Of a stretch of DNA of 43,097 nt, positions 18,572 through 28,080 are shown piece after piece. Position 1 is the first letter of the stretch, and each line of letters begins with the position of its first letter. Origin of the DNA: Campylobacteraceae bacterium. GTDB taxonomy: Bacteria; Campylobacterota; Campylobacteria; Campylobacterales; Campylobacteraceae. The position numbers and the translations under genes were made by a program. The notes beneath the pieces are model-generated. The model ran no database searches, was not told the DNA's origin, and saw nothing but the letters and a program-made list of their open reading frames with translations. The stretch lies in NCBI GenBank assembly GCA_031274495.1, contig JAISQB010000025.1:1-43097 (forward strand), read 5' to 3'.

Positions 18572-19030
18572 ATGAAAAAACTTGAAAATGTTGAGTACGA
18601 TACGCTGCTTTCGAATTTCAAAAGTATTTTGAAACGAAACGGGTTGAAGTTCACTGTGCAAAGAGAGGTGATTTTAAAGACGCTCTACTCTAATAACGGG
18701 CACTTTACCCCCGATGCCTTGTATCTTATCATTAAAGACAGACACCCTGAGCTGAATGTAGGCATAGCGACCGTCTATAGGACGCTGAATGTATTGGAAG
18801 AGTCGGATATCGCCACTTCGCTCTCGTTCGGAAGTCAGGGTAAGAAATTTGAGCTTGGCAACAAGCCGCACCACGACCATATTATCTGCAAAAAATGCGG
18901 ACAAATCGTAGAGTTCGAGGATAGATCCATAGAGAAATTGCAAGAAAAAATTGCAAAAAACAGCGGATTTAAACTCACGGGACATCTACTGCAGCTATAT
19001 GGCATATGCGGCGATTGTCAAAAAAAATAA
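18572..19030 (+). CDS. fur: Ferric uptake regulator
   Basis: The 152 aa Fur-family repressor has an N-terminal winged helix ([25 protein letters not shown]... and [15 protein letters not shown] recognition region) and a C-terminal metal domain with HHDHIIC, CKKCGQ and CGDC. The CxxC pairs form the structural zinc site. It likely controls iron uptake genes in response to Fe(II), relevant in an organism with a large iron demand for nitrogenase. It sits 13 bp after cvpA and directly upstream of lysS. PerR is a less likely alternative given the HHDH and length. Confidence 0.88.
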   Translation: MKKLENVEYDTLLSNFKSILKRNGLKFTVQREVILKTLYSNNGHFTPDALYLIIKDRHPELNVGIATVYRTLNVLEESDIATSLSFGSQGKKFELGNKPHHDHIICKKCGQIVEFEDRSIEKLQEKIAKNSGFKLTGHLLQLYGICGDCQKK

Positions 19031-19040
19031 AGGAAGAGAA

Positions 19041-20564
19041 TTGTTTTTTACAAACCAGCTTGAGGTACAAAGAGTTGAAAAAGCCGAAGCTCTCAAAGCT
19101 ATCGGCAAAAATCCGTACAGGCACAATACAAAAAGAGATATAAACACGAGCGAATTTAAAAAAAAGTTCGCTTATATAGATAGCTTAGAAGAGAAAAAAG
19201 ATGACAAGATAATATTAACTCTTGTCGGCAGGATAAAATTCTTGCGATGGATGGGAAAGGCGGTCTTTGCTAAGATAGAGGACGAAGACGACGCTTTGCA
19301 GATATATTTCAACAAAGAAGCGCTTGGCGAAGAGTGGTTTAACCACATCAAAAAGCTGCTCGATGTAGGCGATATAGTGCAAGTGCGCGGCTATCCGTTT
19401 ATAACAAAAACGGGGGAGCTATCTTTACATACGACAGATCTTGAGATAGCCGCGAAGTCCATAACGCCGCTACCGGAGAAGTTTCACGGACTTCAGGATA
19501 AAGAGCTAAGATACCGCCAGCGATATCTTGACATCATTATGAATCCAGAAGTAAAGCAGACCTTCAAAGCAAGAAGTAAAATCATAAGCACAATTAGAAA
19601 ATTCTTTGAAGAGCACGGATTTTTGGAGGTCGAAACTCCGATGATGCACCCGATCCCAGGGGGCGCGAACGCGAAACCGTTTGTCACTTTTCATAACGCT
19701 TTAGGGGTTGAAAGATACCTTAGAATTGCCCCCGAGTTATATCTCAAAAGGCTTATCGTAGGCGGATTTAACGCCGTTTTTGAGATAAACAGAAACTTTA
19801 GAAACGAAGGTTTAGATCTTACGCATAACCCCGAATTTACAAGTATCGAGTTCTACTGGGCGCACCATAACTATAAAGATTTGATGGATTTGACGGAAAA
19901 ACTCCTGCACGCGCTCTTAAAAACGCTTGAGCTGCCCGAAGTTTTACCATACGATGATAAGACGATAGACTTTTCAAAGCCCTTTGAGAGGATTTCGCAC
20001 AAAGAGGCTTTGGTCAAAATAGGCGGCATAGACCCTCTCATCTTAAACGACAAAAAAGCGATTGAAAAGAAGATTAGAGAGGATGGGTTTGACTTAAAAC
20101 CAAACCTCAATTTAGGTCAACTGCGCTCCGAGCTTTTTGATAATTATGTAGAGGAAAAACTCATCAATCCCACTTTTATCACAGAGTATCCCATAGAGAT
20201 TAGTCCGCTCTCAAGAAAGAGCGATGAAGATGAAAGTATAGCGGAGAGATTTGAACTCTTTATCGCAGGCAGCGAGCTTGCGAACGGTTTTAACGAGTTA
20301 AACGACCCATTGGACCAGCACGCAAGATTCACAGCGCAGCTTGAAGCAAAAGCCGCAGGTGACGATGAGGCTCACGAGATGGATGAAGACTATATCAAAG
20401 CTTTGGGGTACGGCTTCGCGCCGACTGCCGGAGAGGGGCTTGGTATAGATAGATTGGTGATGTTACTTACCAATCAGACATCCATTCGCGATGTACTACT
20501 TTTCCCCGCGATGAAACAGATAAAACCAAACGACAAACAAGATGATGAAGGAGATGATGAATGA
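19041..20564 (+). CDS. lysS: Lysyl-tRNA synthetase, class II
   Basis: The 507 aa class II LysRS has an OB-fold anticodon-binding domain ([25 protein letters not shown]...) at ~45-150. The catalytic core has motif 1 ([24 protein letters not shown]), motif 2 ([20 protein letters not shown]) and motif 3 ([12 protein letters not shown]). The start is placed at TTG 19041 (MFFTNQLE...), with AAAGGAAG ending a few bases upstream and the family's usual N-terminus beginning here. The upstream extension would lie inside fur. Confidence 0.95.
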   Translation: MFFTNQLEVQRVEKAEALKAIGKNPYRHNTKRDINTSEFKKKFAYIDSLEEKKDDKIILTLVGRIKFLRWMGKAVFAKIEDEDDALQIYFNKEALGEEWFNHIKKLLDVGDIVQVRGYPFITKTGELSLHTTDLEIAAKSITPLPEKFHGLQDKELRYRQRYLDIIMNPEVKQTFKARSKIISTIRKFFEEHGFLEVETPMMHPIPGGANAKPFVTFHNALGVERYLRIAPELYLKRLIVGGFNAVFEINRNFRNEGLDLTHNPEFTSIEFYWAHHNYKDLMDLTEKLLHALLKTLELPEVLPYDDKTIDFSKPFERISHKEALVKIGGIDPLILNDKKAIEKKIREDGFDLKPNLNLGQLRSELFDNYVEEKLINPTFITEYPIEISPLSRKSDEDESIAERFELFIAGSELANGFNELNDPLDQHARFTAQLEAKAAGDDEAHEMDEDYIKALGYGFAPTAGEGLGIDRLVMLLTNQTSIRDVLLFPAMKQIKPNDKQDDEGDDE

Positions 20565-21808
20565 GCTTTTTAGCTAAAAATGACCCCGAGATTTATGCGC
20601 TTTTTGAAAAAGAGTTGGAACGCCAAAGTTATAATCTTGAGATGATAGCAAGCGAAAATTTCGCTTCAAGCGCAGTTATAGAGGCGATGGGCAGCATTTT
20701 GACAAACAAATATGCCGAAGGGTATCCGTCAAAAAGATACTACGGCGGCTGTGAAGTAGTAGATAAAGTAGAAGAGTTAGCGATTGAAAGAGCCAAAAAA
20801 CTCTTTGGATGCCAATATGTAAATGTACAGCCAAATTCCGGCTCTCAGGCAAATCAAGCCGTCTATCAGGCACTTTTAAAGCCTTACGATAAGATTTTGG
20901 GTATGGATCTAAGCCACGGCGGACACTTAACGCACGGCGCGAAAGTAAGTAGCTCAGGCAAACTTTACCAAAGCTTTTTTTACGGCGTAGAGTTGGACGG
21001 CAGGATCAATTACGACAAAGTACGAGAGATAGCCAAAATCGTCCGTCCGCAAGTCATAGTATGCGGCGCTTCGGCATATCCAAGAGAGATTGATTTTAAA
21101 ACTTTCAGAAGCATAGCCGACGAGGTCGGGGCGTATCTGTTCGCGGATATCGCGCATATAGCAGGACTTGTCGCGGCAGGTGAACACCAAGACCCATTCC
21201 CGCACGCCCACGTGGTAACTTCCACAACGCACAAAACGCTAAGAGGTCCAAGGGGTGGTATCATTATGACAAATGACGAAGAGTTATCAAAAAAGATAAA
21301 CTCCGCCATCTTCCCTGGCATCCAAGGAGGTCCTTTGGAGCACGTCATAGCGGCAAAAGCTGTGGGATTTAACGAAAACTTGAAACCTGAGTGGAAGATT
21401 TATGCCAAACAGGTCAAAACAAACGCCAAAATCTTAGCGGATGTTTTATCTGAAAAAGGCTTCAATGTAGTAAGCGGCGGCACAGACAACCATATGATAC
21501 TGCTTAGCTTTTTAAACAGAGAGTTCAGCGGCAAAGACGCCGACCACGCCCTTGAAAACGCGGGCATCACGATAAACAAAAACACTGTCCCCGGCGAGAC
21601 AAGAAGTCCGTTTGTAACTTCAGGTATCAGGATAGGCTCTGCCGCTCTTACATCAAGGGGTATGAAAGAGGCGGAGTTCACATTTATAGCCCAGAAAATC
21701 GCCGAAGTATTGAACAATATCAACGATACGGGCATACAGGCAAAAGTGCGCGAAGAGGTCAGAGAGTTATCCTCTAAATTTATCATTTACGATAGACCTA
21801 CATATTAA
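20561..21808 (+). CDS. glyA: Serine hydroxymethyltransferase
   Basis: The 415 aa PLP enzyme converts serine and tetrahydrofolate to glycine and methylene-THF. It has IASENFAS near residue 30, [18 protein letters not shown], the active-site lysine in [14 protein letters not shown] (~220-233) and [19 protein letters not shown] near the C-terminus. Length is canonical. Its ATG overlaps the lysS stop as ATGA. Confidence 0.97.
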   Translation: MSFLAKNDPEIYALFEKELERQSYNLEMIASENFASSAVIEAMGSILTNKYAEGYPSKRYYGGCEVVDKVEELAIERAKKLFGCQYVNVQPNSGSQANQAVYQALLKPYDKILGMDLSHGGHLTHGAKVSSSGKLYQSFFYGVELDGRINYDKVREIAKIVRPQVIVCGASAYPREIDFKTFRSIADEVGAYLFADIAHIAGLVAAGEHQDPFPHAHVVTSTTHKTLRGPRGGIIMTNDEELSKKINSAIFPGIQGGPLEHVIAAKAVGFNENLKPEWKIYAKQVKTNAKILADVLSEKGFNVVSGGTDNHMILLSFLNREFSGKDADHALENAGITINKNTVPGETRSPFVTSGIRIGSAALTSRGMKEAEFTFIAQKIAEVLNNINDTGIQAKVREEVRELSSKFIIYDRPTY

Positions 21809-21820
21809 AAGGATGTAAAG

Positions 21821-22477
21821 ATGGAAGAGCATGAGTTGAGCGATATTTTGTTGGAGCAAGTGGGTTCAAAAAACGCCGCCGTGGTCAAGCTAAAAAGGGT
21901 GCTTGTTATCGTTATACTTTTGATACTGCTATTTGTCGTCGTACTGCTGATAATGAAAGTTATCAACAAAAGCGATGAACAGCCCCAAAATAAGCTAACG
22001 CAAACAATGCTTGAAGAGAGTGCGAATATCCAAAGCTATCAAGCGCAAGAAGAGGATATTATCGAAGAGAATGTCTCATCTGAGATCACGCAAATCTCGC
22101 CGGAGATAACGGAAGTACCGCCTGAAATCATAGTAGAAGAGCCAAAACAGCCGCAAGCGGTAACAACGCCCCCCGCTGTTGTGACGCCTCCTGTTGTTGT
22201 AATACCTGAGCCAAAACAGCCGCAAACGCAAAACAGCGGCATAAAAAACGGCTGGTATATACAGGTAAGCTCCTCCGCAAACGCCCCCGCGAAGAGTTTT
22301 CTGGACGGCATATCAAAGAAGGGTTATGCGTATCAGCAGTACAAAACGACCGTCAACGCAAGGCAGATGACGAAGATTTTGGTGGGTCCGTATAGTTCGG
22401 AAAGAGATGCGAGAGTTGCGCTTCCTAATGTCAAGAGCGATATTAGCAAAGACGCGTTTATCTATCAAGTCAAATAA
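21821..22477 (+). CDS. SPOR-domain membrane protein
   Basis: The 218 aa bitopic protein has a short cytoplasmic N-terminus, a transmembrane helix at ~28-47, a proline/glutamate/valine-rich linker (~60-140) with repeated EPKQPQ units, and a C-terminal SPOR domain (~144-218; GWYIQVSSSANAPAKSF to KILVGPYSSERDARVA). SPOR domains bind denuded glycan strands at the division septum, so a role in cell division or wall remodelling is likely. The gene follows glyA by 12 bp with AAAGGATG as RBS. This glyA-SPOR order is familiar in Campylobacterota. Confidence 0.85.
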   Translation: MEEHELSDILLEQVGSKNAAVVKLKRVLVIVILLILLFVVVLLIMKVINKSDEQPQNKLTQTMLEESANIQSYQAQEEDIIEENVSSEITQISPEITEVPPEIIVEEPKQPQAVTTPPAVVTPPVVVIPEPKQPQTQNSGIKNGWYIQVSSSANAPAKSFLDGISKKGYAYQQYKTTVNARQMTKILVGPYSSERDARVALPNVKSDISKDAFIYQVK

Positions 22478-22483
22478 CACTTC

Positions 22484-22506
22484 GGGTCGGCTTCACAAAC
22501 CGACCC
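22484..22506 (+). terminator. GC-rich hairpin between SPOR gene and aroE
   Basis: GGGTCGG at 22484-22490 pairs perfectly with CCGACCC at 22500-22506 around a 9-nt loop. No T run follows. It lies 12 bp upstream of the aroE ATG, which has no Shine-Dalgarno, so it could equally affect aroE translation. Confidence 0.5.
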
Positions 22507-22518
22507 CCTAAATCCACT

Positions 22519-23301
22519 ATGAAACATTTTTGCGTCATCGGAAACCCCATAGAGCACTCCATCTCCCCCGCTTTGCACAACGCCGCATTTAAAGCTTTTG
22601 GCATAGAGGCAGTTTACGAAAAGATGCTGCTTGAAGACGGGGCACAGTTAAAAGAGAGTTTTGCAAGCCTTGACGGCGCCAATGTCACCGTACCGCATAA
22701 AGAGGCGGCGTTTAAAATATGCGACGAGATAAGAGGCATAGCCGCGCAAATAGAGGCGGTAAATACTGTCGTCAAAAAAAACGGCAAACTAATCGGCTTC
22801 AACACGGACGCTGAAGGTTTTTTTGAATCCATAAAAGAGTTTGGCAACATCACAAACGCGCTCATCTTAGGAGCCGGCGGCGCGGCAAAAGCTATCGCGT
22901 TTATCTTAAAACAAAACGGCATCAAACCAACCGTGCTTAACCGTGGCTTTGAGAGGCTGGAGTTTTTTCAAAAAAGAGGTTTTGAAACCTTCTCGTGGGA
23001 AAATTTCGCACCAAAACGCTACGACCTTATCATCAATACAACCTCCGCAGGCTTAAAAGAGGACGCCCTGCCCGCTCCAAAAGAGCTGTTGGACGAAGTG
23101 TTTAAAAACGCAAGGTTTGGTTTCGATGCGATTTACGGCAAAAATACCCCCTTTTTAAAGCTTTGCCGCGAAGCAGGCTTAACATATAAGGATGGCAAAG
23201 ATATGCTCTTGTATCAAGCTGTGCTTGCTTTTAATCTCTTTTTTGACAACGCTTACGACAATGCAAAAATCGCCGAAGTGATGAGGGAAAAGTTGATTTA
23301 A
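22519..23301 (+). CDS. aroE: Shikimate dehydrogenase
   Basis: The 260 aa NADP-dependent shikimate dehydrogenase of aromatic amino acid synthesis has the substrate motif GNPIEHSISPALHNAAF at residue 7, NVTVPHKEAAF with catalytic Lys (~53-63), the nucleotide-binding GAGGAAKAIAF (~120) and the C-terminal KDGKDMLLYQAVLAF. ATG 22519 is only 12 bp after a hairpin and lacks an obvious Shine-Dalgarno. It ends the plus-strand block. Confidence 0.95.
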   Translation: MKHFCVIGNPIEHSISPALHNAAFKAFGIEAVYEKMLLEDGAQLKESFASLDGANVTVPHKEAAFKICDEIRGIAAQIEAVNTVVKKNGKLIGFNTDAEGFFESIKEFGNITNALILGAGGAAKAIAFILKQNGIKPTVLNRGFERLEFFQKRGFETFSWENFAPKRYDLIINTTSAGLKEDALPAPKELLDEVFKNARFGFDAIYGKNTPFLKLCREAGLTYKDGKDMLLYQAVLAFNLFFDNAYDNAKIAEVMREKLI

Positions 23302-23819
23302 ACAGCGACTCTAAAGACCTGTGTCGCAAGAGGATAAATTTTGTCTGTTCGCGCAAATTGCCACCAAGAGGCAGTTATACTTTTCGCCGCCCTCTTCCGT
23401 AATATAACTACCACTATCATCGCGCCAAATACACTATCTTGGGCAGGGCGATAATCTTATTTGAAAAATTACACTTCATTTATCCACCCAAAATCGCAAG
23501 TACGGCAAATTAGAGTTGTATTTATGAAAACAGTAGAGCGCAACTGATATATATATTTTATGAGACAAAAGGCGGAGCGACAATCTCCTCTTTTTAAAAA
23601 CTTACACTTCGCTTTTCATCCATCCGCCCAAGCTCGCGAACATAACAAAATGCGCCCGTAACAATAGTTCAAAAACAGTAGAGGTTTATGAGACAAAAGG
23701 CGGAGCGACAATCTCCTCTTTTTTGAAAGCTTACACTTCATTTGTCATCTATCAGCCCGATTCACGACAAGGATATAAGGTAAATTTTTATTGCGAAGTA
23801 TCTTAAAAAATATAGCGCT
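23302..23819. repeat. Gene-poor gap with three degenerate ~130-bp repeat units
   Basis: A 39-bp sequence beginning TTTATGAGACAAAAGGCGG occurs exactly at 23557-23595 and 23685-23723. Both copies are preceded by AAAACAGTAGAG (23527, 23672) and followed by related TTACACTTC...CATC tails. A third, more diverged tail is at ~23455-23500. The first copy opens a 33-codon reading frame at 23560-23661, which is broken by one extra T in the second copy. No Shine-Dalgarno precedes either, so coding is doubtful. No tRNA or other gene is seen. Confidence 0.75.
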
Positions 23820-24380
23820 TTAAACTTTCGTTCTATCTTTCAGCGCTTTTGATAAAGAGAGCATATCCACATTTTCAAGTTGTACGCCGGTTGGTACGCC
23901 TTGGGCTATTTTTGTGAAAGAGAGCTCCAAATCTTTCAGTTTATCTTCTATAAAAAGTATCATAGCGTCGCTTGCCAAAGACGGTGTGAAGGCAAATATC
24001 ACCTCTTTTGCCGCCGCCTCTTTGATGATGTTTTTTAAGCCCTCTATCTTTTCTAAGTCGTCAAAGACAAAATAGCGCCCCGAAAAGAGCGCGTGCTCTT
24101 CAAGTGTAAATATATCTTTAGCGCTCTCCACAACGCAAAGCTGCCCGTTATTGCGCGCCTCGTCAAGGCAAAATTCGCATATCTCGTGCTCGCTCACGCC
24201 GCCGCACTTTTCACAGCGCTTGATATTTTGCACAGCGTTTTCGATAGCGTGGGCAAGTCTCATAGCCCCGAATGTATCGCAAAGCGTCAAATGGTACGCA
24301 AAACGCAGAGCCGATTTTTTGCCTACGGTGGGCAGAGCCATAAGAGCTTCCACTAAGCGGTTAAATTTTTGAAGTTTCAT
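23820..24380 (-). CDS. recR: Recombination mediator protein RecR
   Basis: The 186 aa RecR loads RecA at gaps with RecO/RecF. It has an N-terminal helix-hairpin-helix region (MALPTVGKKSALRFAYHL), a four-cysteine zinc finger (CEKCGGVSEHEICEFC, ~57-72) and a Toprim domain starting LCVVESAKDIFTLE. Length is close to the usual ~195-200. It is transcribed toward the repeat-bearing gap, 25 bp downstream of the two-component genes. Confidence 0.93.
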   Translation of the reverse strand: MKLQKFNRLVEALMALPTVGKKSALRFAYHLTLCDTFGAMRLAHAIENAVQNIKRCEKCGGVSEHEICEFCLDEARNNGQLCVVESAKDIFTLEEHALFSGRYFVFDDLEKIEGLKNIIKEAAAKEVIFAFTPSLASDAMILFIEDKLKDLELSFTKIAQGVPTGVQLENVDMLSLSKALKDRTKV

Positions 24381-24405
24381 AGATCGGAGTTTAACCTAAT
24401 TTATT

Positions 24406-25641
24406 TTAAGACGCGATAAGATTGATAAAAAAGCAGTGATACCCATCTTTATACTCGTAGTTTAGTTTTAGTCCGTGAAGAGTTAAGATATTGTCTACGA
24501 TGTATAGTCCAAGCCCCATTTTCATACTTGCTTTATCATCTGTATCGGAGGTGACGAAAGCTTGTCTGTAGTCTGAGAGCGGCTTGTCTAACGGCTTGCC
24601 TTTGTTGCAAAATGTAAGGGTGTTTTGTTCCAATGTAACGCTGACGCGTCCGTCGGAGCTGTATTTGATGGCGTTATCTATGAGGTTTTTGAACGCAAGC
24701 GACATAGAGTCGGCATCCGCGTCGATATAGATATCTTTTTTGGGAATCTTTTTGATGACCCTTTTTTCTAACTGCTCGGGCTCCAGCATCAAGATATTAA
24801 AAGATAGGTTGAGGATATCCTTTAAAGAGCATCTTTTCTTTTCTATTTGATAATTTTTCGTGATGAGCTGTTCGGTTTTGCCGAACTCATTGACAAGCGC
24901 CTCAAGACGGCGAAATACCTTGATAAGCCGCTCTCTATTCAGATCATCTTCCACCATCGCGGCTATGATGCGCCCTTTTCCTATCGGTGTTTTGAGTTCG
25001 TGCATAATAGTGCGCATAAAAAGGGTGCGGGAGCTGTGCAAATTTGCGATATCTTTTATAGCGTTATTGAACTCTTTTAAAGTCCGGCTATCTTTATCAT
25101 TGATAGCCTCCGCGCTCATATCGCCGCTTGCAAATTTTTTGATTGCCACACTAAGTTCCTTTATGGGTCTGATACTTTTTGCCGTAAATAGATAGAGCCA
25201 CGCGAGAAACGCGCACAGTCCTAAGAAGATCACCAGATAAAGCGTATCTGTCAAATTCTCTTTTCTACTCTCAAAAAGCGTGATATTATCTTTATCTCTA
25301 AACCCCGGATACTGTTTGCCGCCGTATGTGATAATCAAAAAATTCCCAAGAGAGTTGTTTTGCTCTGATAAAACGACCCCTTGCTTTAAAATCTTTTCCT
25401 TTAAAGCTCCGTTATCAACTTTATGAAGGTCCAAACCTTCAAAATAGCCCTCTATACCCTCTATTTGCGCGTCGGTTTGATGAAGTGTTAAGAGATAGAT
25501 ATATCGTTCGTGCTCGCTTTGAAACTCGCGCCTATTTAGCTCGTCGCTATATATGTGCAAACCCCAAAAGAGCACGAACAAAAACAGGAAACTAAGAGCA
25601 AACGCGATGTTTGCCTTAGTCCCTAAAAAGAAGCGTCTCAT
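24406..25641 (-). CDS. Sensor histidine kinase, ArsS-like
   Basis: The 411 aa kinase has TM1 (~11-30), a periplasmic sensor of ~110 residues, and TM2 (~135-155). A HAMP-like linker follows, then a HisKA box MHELKTPIGKGRI, an N box (FKNLIDNAIKYSSDGR) and a G box (MGLGLYIVDNIL). The HELKTPIGK H-box and paired OmpR-type regulator resemble the acid-responsive ArsRS pair of Helicobacter and relatives. The signal sensed here is not known. The start overlaps the regulator's stop by 4 nt. Confidence 0.85.
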   Translation of the reverse strand: MRRFFLGTKANIAFALSFLFLFVLFWGLHIYSDELNRREFQSEHERYIYLLTLHQTDAQIEGIEGYFEGLDLHKVDNGALKEKILKQGVVLSEQNNSLGNFLIITYGGKQYPGFRDKDNITLFESRKENLTDTLYLVIFLGLCAFLAWLYLFTAKSIRPIKELSVAIKKFASGDMSAEAINDKDSRTLKEFNNAIKDIANLHSSRTLFMRTIMHELKTPIGKGRIIAAMVEDDLNRERLIKVFRRLEALVNEFGKTEQLITKNYQIEKKRCSLKDILNLSFNILMLEPEQLEKRVIKKIPKKDIYIDADADSMSLAFKNLIDNAIKYSSDGRVSVTLEQNTLTFCNKGKPLDKPLSDYRQAFVTSDTDDKASMKMGLGLYIVDNILTLHGLKLNYEYKDGYHCFFINLIAS

Positions 25642-26315
25642 CCTATCAATTTATAACCTATACCTCTTACAGAGTGGATATATTTTGGAGATTTTGAGCT
25701 ATCGCCTATCTTCGTTCTGATTCTGCCGATGATAACGTCAAGGCTCTTGCCGCCTTTGTCTTTTATAGACCGACAGTTGTATACAAGCTGCTCGCGTGAT
25801 AGCGAAAAGCTGTGCTGTTGGATAAGGCAAGAGAGTATCTCGTATTCCGCCGGAGTAAGCACAAGAGGCTTATCTTCAAGGAATATCTGATGTCTTTTGT
25901 CATCCACTCTAAACTTCGAATCTTCAACAGGAGCATCCTCAAATCCTGCCATCACCTTTTTATATCTTCTGATAAGGCTTACGATTCTTGCATATAATTC
26001 TTGCGGATCGTACGGTTTAGCCAGATAGTCGTCTGCGCCTATTTGGAGACCTATGACTCTATCGGATAAATCGCTTCTGGCAGATGAAATGATGATAGGT
26101 ATATCATATTTTGCTGCAACTTCACGGCATACATCGAGTCCGTCAATGCCCGGTAGTGTTAAATCTAAAATCAATAAATCATAATTCTTAATTCCTGCGC
26201 TTAGTCCTAAGTACGGATCTTCATAATTTGTGATTTTAATATTGTAACGTGATAGGTACTCACTTAGTATCTGTGCGAACTCTATATCGTCCTCAATCAT
26301 TAAGACATTAATCAT
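25638..26315 (-). CDS. OmpR-family response regulator, ArsR-like
   Basis: The 225 aa regulator has a receiver domain (IEDDIEF; phospho-acceptor in LILDLTLPGIDG; conserved SSARS; DDYLAKPYDP) and a C-terminal winged-helix OmpR/PhoB domain (LTPAEYEILSCLIQQ...SLDVIIGRIRTKIG...SVRGIGYKLIG). It is upstream of and overlaps its cognate kinase gene. Direct repeats upstream (26390-26407) suggest autoregulation. It is not the arsenic-type ArsR repressor. Confidence 0.88.
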   Translation of the reverse strand: MINVLMIEDDIEFAQILSEYLSRYNIKITNYEDPYLGLSAGIKNYDLLILDLTLPGIDGLDVCREVAAKYDIPIIISSARSDLSDRVIGLQIGADDYLAKPYDPQELYARIVSLIRRYKKVMAGFEDAPVEDSKFRVDDKRHQIFLEDKPLVLTPAEYEILSCLIQQHSFSLSREQLVYNCRSIKDKGGKSLDVIIGRIRTKIGDSSKSPKYIHSVRGIGYKLIG

Positions 26316-26340
26316 TTTAATTCTCCTTACATAAAATTTT

Positions 26341-26407
26341 TTCTAACAAAGGGTAAAAACCTTTTTGTAATGGAATTATAACAACTATATTCTGACAAAA
26401 TTCTAAC
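26341..26407 (-). promoter_or_regulatory. Promoter of the two-component operon with direct repeats
   Basis: On the minus strand TATAAT (plus 26375-26380) is a good -10. Just upstream, GTTAGAA (26401-26407) and GTCAGAA (26390-26396) form a direct repeat with 11-bp period, the one-turn spacing used by OmpR-family regulators. A third GTTAGAA lies in the leader at 26341-26347. Regulator binding is an inference. Confidence 0.45.
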
Positions 26408-26832
26408 GAGAATTCATCTTTTATTGCAAGTAAGCAGAGTTTTTATAATTTTTTACGATTTTTTTGAATATTTATAAGGACTTTTATAAATATTCCATAT
26501 ATCGTTTACCCCGTTGATAGTATTTTAACAGTTTTTGCTTAACAAAAATCTTCTTTTGCGAAAGTTTTTATAAAAGTATTGTTTTTCATAAAATTTCGTT
26601 TTTTTACATAAAAATGTGTTACCTATTTTCACAAATTGGCGCTTTTTACTTAATATAAACTTAAACATTATGCTTACTAAAGGTAAAAACCTGCAAATTT
26701 ACGACAACAACGGTTATCAGCGATATAATATTTAATAATTTTTATATTAATCCGACTGTGAAAATACGTAAAAAATTTACTAAAGCAAATATTAGCCTAA
26801 AACACCTTAGTCTTACTAACTATTAAAGTTAC

Positions 26833-26879
26833 TTTTGATAAAATACGCTCTTTTTCATACGATGTTTTACAAAAGGATT
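26833..26879 (+). promoter_or_regulatory. Promoter and RBS for dnaJ
   Basis: TTTTG at 26833-26837 followed by TAAAAT at 26839-26844 is a Campylobacterota-style -10. AAAAGGA at ~26872-26878 precedes the TTG start at 26885. No CIRCE or HrcA-type long inverted repeat is seen. Confidence 0.4.
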
Positions 26880-26884
26880 TTTAT

Positions 26885-28009
26885 TTGGATTTTGAATATT
26901 ATGAGATTTTAGAGATTGAAAAAAATGCGCAAACGGACGAAATCAAAAAAGCTTACCGCAAATTAGCCCTCAAATACCACCCTGACCGCAACCAAGGCAA
27001 CAAAGAGGCTGAAGAGAAATTTAAACAGATAAACGAAGCCTATCAAGCCCTAAGCGACCCTTCAAAACGCGAGATTTACGACAGGTACGGCAAAGCCGGA
27101 CTTGACAGGCAAGGATTTAGCCACTTTTCGGAGCAAAATTACGAAGATATTATGGGGGATTTGGGCTCTATATTTGAATCCGTCTTCGGAAGCGGATTTG
27201 GTTTTGGTGGTGGTGGCAATAAAAGGCGAAAAGGCAGTGAAAAATACGCGATCGACTTAGAGAGCGAGATAACGCTGGAGTTCAACGAAGCCATATTTGG
27301 CTGCAAAAAAGAGGTAAAATTCTCATACAAATCGCCCTGTAAAGAGTGCGCGGGAAGCGGCAGCGAAGATAAAGAGAGGTCCGATTGCCCCGAGTGCGGC
27401 GGCAAGGGGCAGGTATACTACCGTCAAGGTTTTATGACATTTTCGCAAACCTGCCAAAGATGCCGCGGCACGGGACAGGTGATAAAAAACCCCTGCAAAG
27501 CGTGCAAAGGCAAAGGGTGGGAAGAGACAAAAGAGAGTGTTGTGGTGGATATCCCCGAGGGTATCGACGACAATAACCGCATCAGAGTCGCCAAAAAAGG
27601 CAATGTCAGCTCAAACGGCGAGAGGGGTGATCTGTATATATTTATCAGCGTCAAAAACGACGAACTATTCGTGCGTGACGGACACAATATCTACATAGAG
27701 GTGCCGGTATTTTTCACGCAGGCGATTTTGGGCGAAACCATCACGATACCGACCCTAAGAGGCAAAAAAGAGCTCAAACTCCCCGCAAGTGCGCAAGATA
27801 AACAGCAGTTTGTCTTCAAAAACGAAGGCGTTCGCGACCTGCACTCAAAACAGATGGGAAGCCTCGTCGCGCAAATCTCCATCAAATATCCCAAGTCACT
27901 AAACGAAGAGCAAAAAACCGCATTGAAAAAACTGCAAGAGTCTTTCGGCATAGAGAGCACCACGCACGATGAGAGCGTATTTGACAAAATCAAGAGTTGG
28001 TTTAATTAG
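26885..28009 (+). CDS. dnaJ: Co-chaperone DnaJ
   Basis: The 374 aa type I Hsp40 stimulates DnaK ATPase. It has a J domain (~3-70) with HPD in KYHPDRNQG, a Gly/Phe-rich stretch ([13 protein letters not shown]), four CxxCxGxG zinc repeats ([32 protein letters not shown]; ~140-205) and the substrate-binding C-terminal domains. The start is TTG at 26885 with AAAAGGA upstream, and it fits the family N-terminus. dnaK and grpE are not adjacent. A hairpin follows. Confidence 0.96.
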   Translation: MDFEYYEILEIEKNAQTDEIKKAYRKLALKYHPDRNQGNKEAEEKFKQINEAYQALSDPSKREIYDRYGKAGLDRQGFSHFSEQNYEDIMGDLGSIFESVFGSGFGFGGGGNKRRKGSEKYAIDLESEITLEFNEAIFGCKKEVKFSYKSPCKECAGSGSEDKERSDCPECGGKGQVYYRQGFMTFSQTCQRCRGTGQVIKNPCKACKGKGWEETKESVVVDIPEGIDDNNRIRVAKKGNVSSNGERGDLYIFISVKNDELFVRDGHNIYIEVPVFFTQAILGETITIPTLRGKKELKLPASAQDKQQFVFKNEGVRDLHSKQMGSLVAQISIKYPKSLNEEQKTALKKLQESFGIESTTHDESVFDKIKSWFN

Positions 28010-28015
28010 CTAAAG

Positions 28016-28048
28016 CGTCCGCTCCAAGATAAATCCTTGGCGCGGGCG
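28016..28048 (+). terminator. Hairpin after dnaJ
   Basis: CGTCCGC and CCAAG (28016-28028) pair with CTTGG and CGCGGGCG (28036-28048), with one mismatch, one G-U pair and a 7-nt loop. It begins 7 bp after the dnaJ stop. The following sequence is not T-rich, so it may be leaky. Confidence 0.5.
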
Positions 28049-28080
28049 TGGGTTGAGATTAAAAACCAAGGAGAAGAGCG

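Larger units (their letters stand above)
26316..26884. other. AT-rich divergent intergenic region
   Basis: This 569-bp, strongly AT-rich region separates the two-component operon from dnaJ. It holds the promoter and direct repeats described for the former and a TTTTGA-TAAAAT element for the latter. It also has two copies of an AAAGG-(G)TAAAAA-CC dyad (26348-26364 and 26679-26692). I see no convincing reading frame or RNA gene in it. Confidence 0.5.

Noticed and set aside
18951-19040. Upstream extension of LysS
   Set aside because: It overlaps the end of fur. TTG 19041 has AAAGGAAG and gives the usual N-terminus.
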